A program made the translations under genes and the position numbers. Below, piece after piece: positions 46,903 through 58,126 of a stretch of DNA of 64,000 nucleotides (positions within the stretch are counted from its first letter, which is position 1; each line of letters starts with the position of its first letter). The stretch lies in NCBI GenBank assembly GCA_050180895.1, contig JBFXDS010000010.1, forward strand, positions 1 to 64,000. Direction: 5' to 3'. The notes under the pieces are model-generated. The model was given only the letters and a program-made list of their open reading frames with translations, did not search any database and had not been told where the DNA came from. This stretch comes from JBGPEQ01 sp050180895. Lineage in GTDB: Bacteria > Pseudomonadota > Alphaproteobacteria > Dongiales > Dongiaceae.

Positions 46903-47796
46903 CTAGAACGTCGCCTCCGCCACCTTGCGTAGGAGGAAGTCGCGGAAGACCTGAATGCGCTTCGAGTTCCGCAGTTCCTCCGGGTAGACGAAATAGACGT
47001 CGATCCGCGGCCCCTGGATGTCGGGCAGGACGCGCACGAGGCCGGGCGTTTCCGCAGCCATGAACTCCGCCACGCCGGCGATCCCGAGGCCGCTCTGGAC
47101 GGCCCGCAGGATGGCGTAGGCGTTGTTGACGGTCAGCACCGGATGCCGTGGCCGGTCCTCGCGGCCGCCGACCGTCTGCAGCCAATTGATGGTCGGCACC
47201 GGCGGACGCGTCTCCTCTCCATAGACGATGATCTTGTGGCGATCGAGATCCTCGACCGACCGCAGGGAGCCGAACTTCTTCAGGTAGGACGGAGCGGCGT
47301 AGACGTAGTTGTGGACCGTCATCAGGTGGCGCTGAATCAGCTCCGGCTGCCGCGGCGGCAACAACCTGATGGCGACGTCGGCTTCGCGCATGCTGAGATC
47401 GAGCTCGCGATCCTCCAGCACCAGATCGACGGACACGTCCGGATAGATCTCGATGAACTCGCCGATGCGCGGCGCCAGCCAGGTCGAGCCGAGGCCGATG
47501 GTCGCCGTCACCTTCAGCGTTCCCTTCGGCCGCTCGCGGCTCTCCGTCAACTGCGCCTCCGCCATGGCCAGCTTGGCGAAGACCTCGCGCACGGTGCGGA
47601 ACAGCAGCTCGCCCTGCTCGGTCACGATCAGGCCGCGCGCGTGCCGGTGGAACAGGGTGACGTTGAGGCTCTCCTCCAGGCTGCTGACCTGACGGCTGAC
47701 CGCCGACTGGCTCAGGTTGAGCACTTCCCCGGCGCGGGTGAAGCTGCCGGCCTCGGCGACGGCGTGAAACACCCTGAGCTTATCCCAGTCCATCAT
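46903..47796 (-). CDS. LysR-family transcriptional regulator
   Basis: The 297-residue protein has a winged helix-turn-helix at about residues 4-63 (LRVFHAVAEAGSFTRAGEVLNLSQSAVSRQVSSLEE) and a LysR substrate-binding domain from about 95 to 290 (TLKVTATIGLGSTWLAPRIGEF). The ligand is unknown. It lies 36 bases downstream of trxB on the same strand, an arrangement frequent in alphaproteobacteria, and is probably transcribed with it. Confidence 0.92.
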   Translation of the reverse strand: MMDWDKLRVFHAVAEAGSFTRAGEVLNLSQSAVSRQVSSLEESLNVTLFHRHARGLIVTEQGELLFRTVREVFAKLAMAEAQLTESRERPKGTLKVTATIGLGSTWLAPRIGEFIEIYPDVSVDLVLEDRELDLSMREADVAIRLLPPRQPELIQRHLMTVHNYVYAAPSYLKKFGSLRSVEDLDRHKIIVYGEETRPPVPTINWLQTVGGREDRPRHPVLTVNNAYAILRAVQSGLGIAGVAEFMAAETPGLVRVLPDIQGPRIDVYFVYPEELRNSKRIQVFRDFLLRKVAEATF

Positions 47797-47832
47797 CGGC
47801 CCGGCGTTGGCGTTAAAATCCGGCTGCGTCGA

Positions 47833-48801
47833 CTACTCGGCCGCCTTCGCCGCCGTTGCCTCGATACCGGCAAGGAACCGCTCGGCCTCCAGCGCGCTCA
47901 TGCAGCCCATCCCGGCCGCGGTGACAGCCTGACGGAAGACCTTGTCCTTCACATCGCCGGCCGCGAACACACCAGGAATATTAGTCGCCGTGCTGTCCGG
48001 CGCGGTGACGAGGTAGCCCTCGGCGTCCGTCTCGATCTGGCCACGGAACAGCTCCGTCGCCGGCACATGGCCGATGGCGACAAAGACACCCTGGACCGGG
48101 AGCACCGACTCCTTGCCTGACTTCGCGTGCTTGAGGCGCACCGCACTCACCGCGGGTATTTCGCCGGTACCGATGATCTCGGTCACGGTCGTGTCCCAGA
48201 TCACCTCGATCTTCGGATTGCGGAACAGCCGGTCCTGCATGATCTTTTCGGCGCGCAGACTGTTGCGGCGGTGGATCAGCGTGACCTTGTCGGCGAAATT
48301 GGTGAGGAAGATGGCCTCCTCGACCGCCGTGTTGCCGCCACCGATGACGCACACCTCCTTGCCGCGGAAGAAGAACCCGTCACAGGTCGCGCAGGCGGAA
48401 ACGCCGGCGCCGCGATACTTCTCCTCGCTCGAAAGGCCCAGCCAGCGCGCCTGTGCGCCGGTGCAGACGATCAGCGTCTCGCCGACATAGAGGTCGCCGC
48501 TGTCGCCGCGACAACGGAACGGCCGACGCGACAGATCGACCTCGACGATGGTGTCGGCGACCAGCACCGTGCCGACATGAGCGGCCTGCGCCCGCATCTG
48601 CTCCATCAGCCAAGGCCCCTGGATGACATCGGCAAAACCGGGATAGTTCTCCACGTCGGTGGTGATCGTCATCTGCCCGCCGGGCTGCAGGCCCTCGACC
48701 AGGATCGGCTTGGCGTTGGCGCGCGCCGCATAGATGGCCGCGGTATAGCCGGCCGGGCCGGATCCAATGATCAAGACCTTGGTGTGATGTTCAGCCGGCA
48801 T
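47833..48801 (-). CDS. trxB: Thioredoxin-disulfide reductase
   Basis: The 322-residue flavoenzyme passes NADPH electrons to thioredoxin. The FAD-binding GSGPAGYTAAIYAARA motif is near residue 14, the redox-active CATC disulfide is in VSACATCDGFFF (about 138-141), the NADPH motif is IGGGNTAVEEA and the second FAD contact is GVFAAGDVKDKVFRQ. ATG at 48801 is chosen because AAGGA is upstream and the family starts there. LysR follows; a divergent 2OG oxygenase gene and an Lrp regulator are upstream. Confidence 0.96.
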   Translation of the reverse strand: MPAEHHTKVLIIGSGPAGYTAAIYAARANAKPILVEGLQPGGQMTITTDVENYPGFADVIQGPWLMEQMRAQAAHVGTVLVADTIVEVDLSRRPFRCRGDSGDLYVGETLIVCTGAQARWLGLSSEEKYRGAGVSACATCDGFFFRGKEVCVIGGGNTAVEEAIFLTNFADKVTLIHRRNSLRAEKIMQDRLFRNPKIEVIWDTTVTEIIGTGEIPAVSAVRLKHAKSGKESVLPVQGVFVAIGHVPATELFRGQIETDAEGYLVTAPDSTATNIPGVFAAGDVKDKVFRQAVTAAGMGCMSALEAERFLAGIEATAAKAAE

Positions 48802-48963
48802 AGCCCGATGGTCCTTCCATGACGTAATGTCATGGAAGATAGAAGGCGACGGGCGTTGCGGCAAGACGCACGCATCGCGGCCATCATGTCGCGGCGTGCG
48901 AAATGGCGTTGCCGAGCGCATCCGACATGATTAGGGTCGCGCCGCCAACAGGATGAAATATCG

Positions 48964-49677
48964 ATGAAATATATCAACGAAGCGGTGATGAACGGCTGCG
49001 ACGCGCAGGCCTTCCAGACGCAGCGGCCCTATCCGTGGCTCAATCCGGAAGGGTTCCTCACCGCCCAGGGGTTCGACCGGCTGGTCGAGACGCTGCCGCC
49101 GCCGGAGTTGTTCGATAAGCGCTTCGGCGAGAAGCGCAAGCACGGTCAGGCGCCGCATGACCGCCTCGCCCTCGAGTACGATCCCCAACTGCCTCTGGCG
49201 GAGCCCTGGCGCGCGTTCGTCGCCGAACTCGGCACGCCGGCCTATCGGGGCTTCCTCGAGCGCATGTTCGGCCGCCGGGCGCTGCGTCTCGTCCTGCATT
49301 GGCACTACACGCCGAACGGCTGCTCGGTCTCGCCGCATTGCGATGCCCGACGCAAGCTCGGTTCGCATATCTTCTACTTCAACACGGACAAGGACTGGCG
49401 GCCGGAGTGGGGCGGCGAGACGCTGATCCTCGACGACGGCGGCCGGTTCGTCGCCGATACCGCCCCGAAGTTCGAGGAGTTCGACCGGATCATGCCGGCC
49501 AAGGCGATCGGCAACTTCAGCCTGCTGTTCATGCGGCGCGAGCAGTCCTGGCATGGCGTGAAGGAAATCCGTTGCCCGCCCGACGCCTTGCGCAAGGTCT
49601 TCATCGTCGTCATCGAGGACTGGGACCTGTCGGCGCGCGTGCGCAGCCTCTTCCGCAGCAAAAAGAAGGGTTACTGA
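48964..49677 (+). CDS. 2-oxoglutarate/Fe(II)-dependent oxygenase
   Basis: The 237-residue protein shows the iron triad of the double-stranded beta-helix oxygenases: His-x-Asp in SVSPHCDAR (about residue 125), a distal His in QSWHGVKEI (about 199) and a 2OG-binding Arg in ALRKVFIVVIED. The substrate is unknown; nearest type is the prolyl-hydroxylase-like group. The start may be ATG at 48964 or 48988. It is transcribed divergently from trxB. Confidence 0.82.
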   Translation: MKYINEAVMNGCDAQAFQTQRPYPWLNPEGFLTAQGFDRLVETLPPPELFDKRFGEKRKHGQAPHDRLALEYDPQLPLAEPWRAFVAELGTPAYRGFLERMFGRRALRLVLHWHYTPNGCSVSPHCDARRKLGSHIFYFNTDKDWRPEWGGETLILDDGGRFVADTAPKFEEFDRIMPAKAIGNFSLLFMRREQSWHGVKEIRCPPDALRKVFIVVIEDWDLSARVRSLFRSKKKGY

Positions 49678-49790
49678 CTCGGCTGTCCGGCCGTTCCCCA
49701 ACCCCTCCGCAATGTCCGCGTTGATCGCTTGGCGCTGAGGCAAGCGGGTAATATAATTGCTTTTCAGCGGCCGGAATCGGAGGAAACGAA

Positions 49791-50267
49791 ATGCGTCGGG
49801 CGAAACTCGACCGGGTCGATCGGCGCATCCTGAAGGCCCTGCAGGACCACGGCCGCATGACCAATGTCGAGCTCGCCCGCCGGGCCGAGATCTCGGCGCC
49901 GCCCTGCCTGCGCCGCGTCCGCGCGCTGGAAGAGGCCGGCTACATCCGCGGCTACCATGCCGACATCAACCCGGAGGCGCTCGGCTTCGGCGTCACCGTG
50001 TTCGCGCAGGTCGGCCTCTCCAGCCAGGCGGAGTCCGACCTGCGGGCCTTCGAGGAGTTGATGCGGGCCTGGCCCGAGGTCCGCGAATGCCACATGCTGG
50101 CCGGCGAGACCGACTTCCTGCTGCGAATCGTCGCCGTCGACTGGGACGCCTATCAGCGGTTCCTGACCACGCGGCTCACCGCCGCGCCGAACGTCAGCCA
50201 CGTCAAGTCGTCGCTGGCGATCCGCACCTGCAAGAACGTGCCGGGCGTGCCGATCGACGACGGCTAG
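49791..50267 (+). CDS. Lrp/AsnC-family transcriptional regulator
   Basis: The 158-residue regulator has an N-terminal helix-turn-helix (LDRVDRRILKALQDHGRMTNVELARRAEIS) and a C-terminal RAM ligand-binding domain (VTVFAQVGLSSQAESDLRAFEEL and CHMLAGETDFLLRIVA). An amino acid is the probable ligand. It is preceded by a GGAGG site seven bases before ATG. Lrp near trxB and LysR is a conserved neighbourhood. Confidence 0.92.
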   Translation: MRRAKLDRVDRRILKALQDHGRMTNVELARRAEISAPPCLRRVRALEEAGYIRGYHADINPEALGFGVTVFAQVGLSSQAESDLRAFEELMRAWPEVRECHMLAGETDFLLRIVAVDWDAYQRFLTTRLTAAPNVSHVKSSLAIRTCKNVPGVPIDDG

Positions 50268-50282
50268 CCGCGCCCTCCCCTC

Positions 50283-50768
50283 CTATTTGAACGCGACCTT
50301 GACGATCTCGTAGGACTTAGAGCCGTTCGGCGTCGTCACCTCCACGGTGTCGCCGACCTTCTTGCCGATGACGGCGCGCGCCAGCGGCGAGGTGATCGAA
50401 AGGCGCTTCGCCTTCACGTCGGCCTCGTCCGGCCCGACGATCTGGTAGCTGTTCTTCTCGTCGGTGTCCTCGTCGATCACCGTGATGGTGGCGCCGAACA
50501 TCACCTGCTTGCCCGACAGCTTGCTGACGTCGATGACCTCGGCGCGGGCGATCTTGTCCTCAAGCTCGGCCACCCGGCCCTCGATGAAGCTCTGCCGCTC
50601 GCGGGCGGCATGATACTCGGCGTTCTCCGACAGGTCGCCGTGATCGCGGGCTTCGGCAATGGCACGGATCACCGCCGGACGCTCGGTCTGCTTGAGGTGT
50701 CGCAATTCCTCTTCCAGGCGCTGATAGCCGTCGGACGTCATCGGAATCTTCATCGGAACATTTGTCAT
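50283..50768 (-). CDS. greA: Transcription elongation factor GreA
   Basis: The 161-residue protein rescues backtracked RNA polymerase by stimulating RNA cleavage. The coiled coil runs over about residues 12-78, with the acidic tip ARDHGDLSENAEYHAARE carrying the functional Asp/Glu pair; the C-terminal FKBP-like domain has SPLARAVIGKKVGDTVEV. The start could instead be ATG at 50753 (MKIPMTSDGY), giving the usual 156 residues. It lies between lrp and carB. Confidence 0.95.
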   Translation of the reverse strand: MTNVPMKIPMTSDGYQRLEEELRHLKQTERPAVIRAIAEARDHGDLSENAEYHAARERQSFIEGRVAELEDKIARAEVIDVSKLSGKQVMFGATITVIDEDTDEKNSYQIVGPDEADVKAKRLSITSPLARAVIGKKVGDTVEVTTPNGSKSYEIVKVAFK

Positions 50769-50861
50769 CGCATCTCAACCGTTCGCTGCGGAGAAACCCG
50801 GCTTCTAAATGTCCGTGGGGAACAATGATCAACCCTCCGGCCACGAGGTCTCGGGTCGGCC

Positions 50862-54107
<3,246 letters not shown>

Positions 54108-54140
54108 GGCGCGGCCTTGTGCCCTTTGGGCGGCGGGGCG

Positions 54141-54680
54141 TCAACCGGCGCGGCGCGAAAATGACGGATGGACCCCATGCCCAGCGGCAGCGGGCGGCGC
54201 GATCGTGAGGCCGAGGCCGAGGGCGGTGCCGCCCAGGAGGGTGCGCTGGACGAAGCCTCGGCGCGGGGCGGGCTGGGGGAGCGGGCGTGCGCTATCCAGC
54301 GGGCACGCGGGAAATGACGGATGGACCCCATGCCCAGCGGTGCGGCCGGCCTTCAGCGCGGCGAACAGTGCGTCCATTCGGCGACAGTAGGCAGTCCCGG
54401 CACGGCGCAGGGCGGTGATCTCGGCCGAGTAGAAGCCGTGGGTGCGGCGGGCGGAGGCGCAGCGGGCGCGACCCTCGGCCGTGCGCGGACCGGTGCTGAG
54501 CCCGCCATGCATCCGGCAGCGGCCGTTCCGCATGGCTGGTTGGCGGCAGCATCCGCCCGCCCGGGTGCGGGCAGCACAGCGCGGGGCGGCCAGGAAATCG
54601 CCCGGCGTGGCGCCGTTCCGCAAGCGGCCGCGGCGATCAGGCGGGAGGGTGGCAGCGGGGGCGATGGACTGAGGGATCAT
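54141..54680 (-). CDS. HGGxSTGxxT-motif protein with a repeat-derived tail
   Basis: The 179-residue protein carries CAARTRAGGCCRQPAMRNG (about 33-51) and RMHGGLSTGPRTAEGRARCA (about 56-75), the Cys- and HGGxSTGxxT-containing domain of small alphaproteobacterial proteins of unknown function, followed by THGFYSAEI. The tail beyond residue 110 contains GHGVHPSF twice, coming from a 29-bp direct repeat, so the true end may be older and shorter. GGGAGCACG precedes the ATG at 54680. The protein resembles those annotated near mobile DNA. Confidence 0.68.
   Translation of the reverse strand: MIPQSIAPAATLPPDRRGRLRNGATPGDFLAAPRCAARTRAGGCCRQPAMRNGRCRMHGGLSTGPRTAEGRARCASARRTHGFYSAEITALRRAGTAYCRRMDALFAALKAGRTAGHGVHPSFPACPLDSARPLPQPAPRRGFVQRTLLGGTALGLGLTIAPPAAAGHGVHPSFSRRAG
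54159..54340. repeat. 29-bp direct repeat, 153 bases apart
   Basis: 54159-54187 and 54312-54340 are identical. The unit contains ATGACGGATGGACCCCATGC and resembles one arm of a common intergenic palindrome. The spacing is 51 codons, so both copies are read in the same frame within the HGGxSTG gene. Confidence 0.8.
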
Positions 54681-54776
54681 TTCGTGCTCCCAGGATTTCT
54701 TGGTTGTATGTTCATTGAATGTTCTAGTATAGATATCCACAAGGCGAGTTGTCAATATGTTCGCGACCGAGAGAGG

Positions 54777-54823
54777 CAACATTAATGTTGTCCGTCCGTA
54801 ACCCCAACAGTAATGTTGCCTCG
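54777..54823 (+). promoter_or_regulatory. hicAB promoter with twin palindromic operators
   Basis: TTGTCC at 54788-54793 and TAATGT at 54811-54816 are separated by exactly 17 bases. Palindrome A, CAACATTAATGTTG at 54777-54790, overlaps the -35; palindrome B, CAACAGTAATGTTG at 54805-54818, overlaps the -10. Transcription should start about seven bases after the -10, at the GTG of hicA (54823), so the mRNA may be leaderless. The sites are likely bound by HicB. Confidence 0.65.
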
Positions 54824-55011
54824 TGAACGCGGCCGAGCTTCGACGCTGGCTGAAGGCGCGCGGCTGCCGGTTCGAGACCCACAAGGGCGGCCGCGGCCAT
54901 CTCACGGTCAGGCGCGGCGGCCGGACGTCGCAATTGCCGATGCACGGGAAGCACAAAGAACTGGGCCGCGGCCTGATCGAGAAGATCAAGAAGGACCTGG
55001 GGCTCAAATAG
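54823..55011 (+). CDS. hicA: HicA-family mRNA interferase toxin
   Basis: The 62-residue protein matches HicA, a small dsRBD-like ribonuclease that cleaves mRNA. It contains ELRRWLKARGCRFETHKGGRGHLTVRRGG, with the catalytic His in GRGHLTV, and ends with the KHKELGRGLIEKIKKDLGL helix. It starts with GTG directly after an operator-like palindrome and has no visible ribosome site. HicB follows after 26 bases. Confidence 0.88.
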   Translation: MNAAELRRWLKARGCRFETHKGGRGHLTVRRGGRTSQLPMHGKHKELGRGLIEKIKKDLGLK

Positions 55012-55037
55012 CGCCGATCGATGAAAGGAACGACCGC

Positions 55038-55505
55038 ATGGCACTCGACTACGGCGTTCTGCTGACGCCCGACGACAACGGCACCCTGCTCGTCACCTGC
55101 CCGGATCTGCCGGAGGTCACCACCTTCGGCAAGGACAAGGCCGATGCGCTCCGCCATGCGCGCGACGCCATTGAAGAGGCCATCGCGGCAAGGATCGCCG
55201 CGCGCGCCGACATTCCGCTTCCCTCTGCGCCGCCGGGCCGGCGGAGGAGTAAGGCCGCAGCCGAAGGCGCGCCGATGACCGCCCGCGTCATGCTGCCCAC
55301 CCAGACCGCGCTCAAGGCCATGCTGCACCGTGCCATGCGTGCGCAGAACCTGCGCAAGGCAGACCTGGAGCGGCGCCTCGGCCTGCACGGCCCCCAGGTC
55401 GACCGCCTGCTCAACCCGCGCCACGCCTCCCGCCTCGACCAGATCGAGGCGGCGCTCGCCGCGGTGGGAAAGCGGCTGGTGGTGGATGTGGAGGAGGCGG
55501 CGTAG
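55038..55505 (+). CDS. hicB: HicB-family antitoxin
   Basis: The 155-residue protein has an N-terminal HicB domain (DYGVLLTPDDNGTLLVTCPDLPEVTTFG), a proline/arginine linker, and a C-terminal helix-turn-helix (ALKAMLHRAMRAQNLRKADLERRLGLHGPQVDRLLNPRHAS) for operator binding. It should neutralise HicA and repress hicAB through the palindromes at 54777-54818. Confidence 0.9.
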   Translation: MALDYGVLLTPDDNGTLLVTCPDLPEVTTFGKDKADALRHARDAIEEAIAARIAARADIPLPSAPPGRRRSKAAAEGAPMTARVMLPTQTALKAMLHRAMRAQNLRKADLERRLGLHGPQVDRLLNPRHASRLDQIEAALAAVGKRLVVDVEEAA

Positions 55506-55606
55506 CGATGCAGTGCGTACCGTGATCAAGGTGGTGAAGGAGCGATTGTCAATTTCGAGGACTGGATCAAGCCGAGGGCAGGACCGGCAGGCCAACAGGA
55601 GTTGAG

Positions 55607-56044
55607 ATGACGAAGAGCGCGTTTCACGAACTCGGACTGGCCGACGGGGACGAGCTGGTGGTCAAGTCGCGGCTCATGCGCTTTCTCGCCGAGGAGATCC
55701 GCAAGCGCGCGCTGACGCAGAAGGCCGCCGGCAAACTGCTCGGCCTCGACCAGTCGAACATCTCGGCGCTGGTGCACGGGAAGATCAGCCGGTTTTCGAT
55801 CGAGAAGCTGATGACCCTGGCGGGCCGACTCGGTTTCGCCGTCACGATCCACATCGACGGCGGCGGCGTGGCCGACTCTTGGGTATGTCACAAAAACGGG
55901 ACTACGCCGTCCATTGCCACTGCATATTTGCAAGCTGCCGCTGTCAGGTGTTTGCGCACCTCCGAGCTCGCCGGCAGAACCATGTATCCGGTGGCCAAGT
56001 CGCCAAGCAGCATGGACGCGTCGCGAGGACGCAGCCGCCAATAG
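55607..56044 (+). CDS. XRE-type antitoxin-like regulator, C-terminal tail suspect
   Basis: Residues 1-85 form a HigA-type helix-turn-helix (VVKSRLMRFLAEEIRKRALTQ, then AAGKLLGLDQSNISALVHGKISRFSIEKLM, then GFAVTIHI), normally a protein of about 90-110 residues. Beyond about residue 90 the frame runs 157 bases into the end of the convergent DUF429 gene and looks like read-through, so the original end was probably lost. No toxin gene is adjacent; the preceding frame ends in an ATGA overlap with this start and may be a toxin remnant. AGGAG lies before the ATG. Confidence 0.62.
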   Translation: MTKSAFHELGLADGDELVVKSRLMRFLAEEIRKRALTQKAAGKLLGLDQSNISALVHGKISRFSIEKLMTLAGRLGFAVTIHIDGGGVADSWVCHKNGTTPSIATAYLQAAAVRCLRTSELAGRTMYPVAKSPSSMDASRGRSRQ

Positions 56045-56712
56045 AGTGCGATCAACACACACAACGCGGAATCCATTCTGTCCTGGTCCGCCTTTCGCGG
56101 CCGGGCAATTTTCCCGGCATGGCGGCACCACTCCGCCAGTTCCTCGCAACCCAGCGCGTGGGCCTGCCGAGTGGCGACGTCTGCTACACGGACCCAGTCG
56201 TCAACGCGAAAGGTCTTTCTGCGGTCGGGATTGTATCTTGGCCTACCCAGTCGCCCGAAGAACCCTGCGCCCAGTGACGGCAGGGCAAGAGCCGGAAAGA
56301 CCTCCATCAAATAGAGGCCTTCGGGTGCTACCCGAGCGAGTTCTGGATCCTCCACGGCTCCCAGTGCAGTAAGGAAGCGCCAGATTGGCGAGGCATTACA
56401 GAATATGCCCAGCCTTCCTCGGTTGGAGGGCTGCACACCGCCGCCGAGCCAGCTAACGAGAGAAGCGGCCACGCGCTCTACCGGCCGCATGCCGGTCAAA
56501 TTGGGCACCACGGTCGGCTGGTCCAACGCAATAAGCGTGGCACCGTTATCGGAGCGGACTTTCTGGATGAACGCCAGCGCCTGATCGAAGGACGCTAACT
56601 GTGGGGCATGGAACCGCGCCGGGTGGCCGTCCTCGATGCCGACGGCGCAGATGGCTCCCGGGGATTTCGGGTTATCCGTCCAGGCGGAATCAAAGCCGAT
56701 GCAAATGTCCAT
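55888..56712 (-). CDS. DUF429 family protein, RNase H-like fold
   Basis: The 274-residue protein matches DUF429, a predicted nuclease-like family. Asp in ICIGFDSAWT (about residue 8), TLIALDQPTVVPN (about 60-72) and the later KADQDRMDSALCVLIAL would be the acidic catalytic residues. ATG at 56712 is preferred over GTG at 56718. Function is unproven. It converges with and overlaps the tail of the XRE gene. Confidence 0.75.
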   Translation of the reverse strand: MDICIGFDSAWTDNPKSPGAICAVGIEDGHPARFHAPQLASFDQALAFIQKVRSDNGATLIALDQPTVVPNLTGMRPVERVAASLVSWLGGGVQPSNRGRLGIFCNASPIWRFLTALGAVEDPELARVAPEGLYLMEVFPALALPSLGAGFFGRLGRPRYNPDRRKTFRVDDWVRVADVATRQAHALGCEELAEWCRHAGKIARPRKADQDRMDSALCVLIALYWRLRPRDASMLLGDLATGYMVLPASSEVRKHLTAAACKYAVAMDGVVPFL

Positions 56713-56852
56713 ACCCACTCACGTCATAATTGTGGTGACAGTGCATCAAATCGCCGCCGCGCTGAGCGCGTCATCAGGATCATGCTCAGGTGCGACTAAC
56801 TTGCGGTACCATGGCCGCAGTGCCTGTGGCGACGGGTCGGCGGCTATCCTCT

Positions 56853-57245
56853 TCAATGGACAATCTCCCCGGTCCAACGGTCGCGGTTGGCCCAGAACGG
56901 GCATCGAGGGCAGATCGGCCCTTCGTAGTCGATGCCTTCCTCGTGTGGGCAGCCGATGATGCGGTCAGGCATGACGATCGAACGCACACCGTGCGCGGCG
57001 AAGAACGCCCAGACCTCCTCGGCAAAGGTGTGATCGTTGCGCACGTCGTGGCCGGACGCGAACCACTTGCGCATCTCTCCGATGTCCTCCTCACGCTCGC
57101 TGTGGACGATGCTGGCGACCATCTTGGTCGCCGTGCGGTCATCCGACCCGTAGAAGGCGAGGCTGCCGATGGGATAGCCGCGGAATCCCTTCTTCGCCTT
57201 TTTCTCAAGGCGCTTGCGAAGCGAAGAGCGCAATGGTGATTTCAT
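56853..57245 (-). CDS. Conserved-looking hypothetical protein with a cysteine cluster
   Basis: The 130-residue protein is unrecognised by function. The N-terminus is very basic (KSPLRSSLRKRLEKKAKKG), and the C-terminus has CPHEEGIDYEGPICPRCPFW, a Cys/His cluster suggesting metal binding. The middle (TATKMVASIVHSEREE) looks globular. The start is ATG at 57245; TTG at 57260 is possible. It is flanked by a toxin-antitoxin pair on one side and DUF429 on the other. Confidence 0.6.
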   Translation of the reverse strand: MKSPLRSSLRKRLEKKAKKGFRGYPIGSLAFYGSDDRTATKMVASIVHSEREEDIGEMRKWFASGHDVRNDHTFAEEVWAFFAAHGVRSIVMPDRIIGCPHEEGIDYEGPICPRCPFWANRDRWTGEIVH

Positions 57246-57280
57246 AGCGTTGGTCGCCAAGTACGACAGTCGGCGCCATG

Positions 57281-57610
57281 CTACGCGCCGATGACGACGG
57301 TCGTCGCCACACCGCGGGCGCGCTTGACCTTGATCTCGACCGAGCGGCCGAGGGCGTTCAGCCAGCGCGTCAGTTGGTCCATGGAGATGCTGGTCATGCG
57401 GCCGGACAGGACCTTGGAGAGCGTCGGCTGGTCGGTTCCGCAGAGCGCCGCGGCCTGCTTTTGCGTGAGGCTTCGGGCGCGGATGGCGCGCTGCAGCTCC
57501 AGGCTCAGCTTGGCCTTGGCCAGCAATTCGGCGGCTTCGGCCTCGTCGAAGCCGATGTCGAGGAAGACGTTGCCGCTGCTCTTCTCGACGCGGATGGGTT
57601 TGCGTGCCAT
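57281..57610 (-). CDS. XRE-type antitoxin (HigA-2-like)
   Basis: The 109-residue protein has a helix-turn-helix (ELQRAIRARSLTQKQAAALCGTDQPTLSKVLSGRMTSISMDQLTRWL) and a short C-terminal strand region (EIKVKRARGVATTVV). It lies three bases after the toxin gene, the inverted order (toxin first) usual for HigBA and for this Gp49 group. It would bind the toxin and repress the operon. Confidence 0.87.
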   Translation of the reverse strand: MARKPIRVEKSSGNVFLDIGFDEAEAAELLAKAKLSLELQRAIRARSLTQKQAAALCGTDQPTLSKVLSGRMTSISMDQLTRWLNALGRSVEIKVKRARGVATTVVIGA

Positions 57611-57613
57611 GGC

Positions 57614-57952
57614 CTAGTCCTCTTCCTGGAGCCGCGCCTGCTTCAGGCGCAGTTCGATAGTCCTGATGTCCTCGCGGGGTATGCCGTGGCCCGATTTCGA
57701 TTTCTTCATGAACGCATGCAGGACGTAGATCGCCCTGGCGAGCTTCACGACATAGATCGAGCGGTAGGCATTGCCGCCGAAAGCATCGCGCAACTCGAAG
57801 ACGCCGGAGCCGAACTGCGGCAATGCCTTGGCGATCTCCGGCGTCTCGCCGTTCTGCACGTCGTACAACGCCCGGCCGAAGACCTTCTTGACCTCCCGCG
57901 GGAAGGTCGAAAGATCATCCTTGCTGCTGCCCAGCCACCGAATCTCCCGCAC
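57614..57952 (-). CDS. RelE/HigB-type toxin, phage Gp49-like
   Basis: The 112-residue protein is of the phage-derived Gp49-like (HigB/RelE) toxin family: REIRWLGSSKDDLSTFPREVKKVFGRALYDVQNG at the start, then FELRDAFGGNAYRSIYVVKLARAIYVLHAFMKKSKSGHGIPREDI. The conserved Arg and Lys/Arg cluster are present, so mRNA cleavage at the ribosome is expected. It starts with GTG at 57952; the immediately upstream TATGAT and absence of a ribosome site suggest a leaderless mRNA. Confidence 0.87.
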   Translation of the reverse strand: MREIRWLGSSKDDLSTFPREVKKVFGRALYDVQNGETPEIAKALPQFGSGVFELRDAFGGNAYRSIYVVKLARAIYVLHAFMKKSKSGHGIPREDIRTIELRLKQARLQEED

Positions 57953-57955
57953 CGG

Positions 57956-57979
57956 GCATCATATGGCATATTTTCCATA
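57956..57979 (-). promoter_or_regulatory. Promoter -10 and inverted repeat of the HigBA-like module
   Basis: On the minus strand TATGAT occupies 57963-57958, six bases before the GTG start. An inverted repeat TATGG/CCATA (57962-57979, eight bases between arms) overlaps it and could be the autoregulatory site. The -35 is not clear. Confidence 0.4.
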
Positions 57980-58126
57980 CGAGAGCAAGGTCACTGCGGC
58001 GCTTCGGCACATCTGCATCGCGTCATGTTGAGAGGGAGCACACGCAGCGCGCCTCTACACCGGCGTCAGTGCCGCGGCAACCGCGCGAGATGCCGGCAGC
58101 GCTGGACTGAGGCCGCCGCAGGCCGC

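Noticed and set aside
54681..55595. Upstream extension of the HGGxSTG frame to 55595
   Set aside because: It would be antisense to hicA and hicB and passes through an AT-rich promoter region. A good ribosome site marks the start at 54680.
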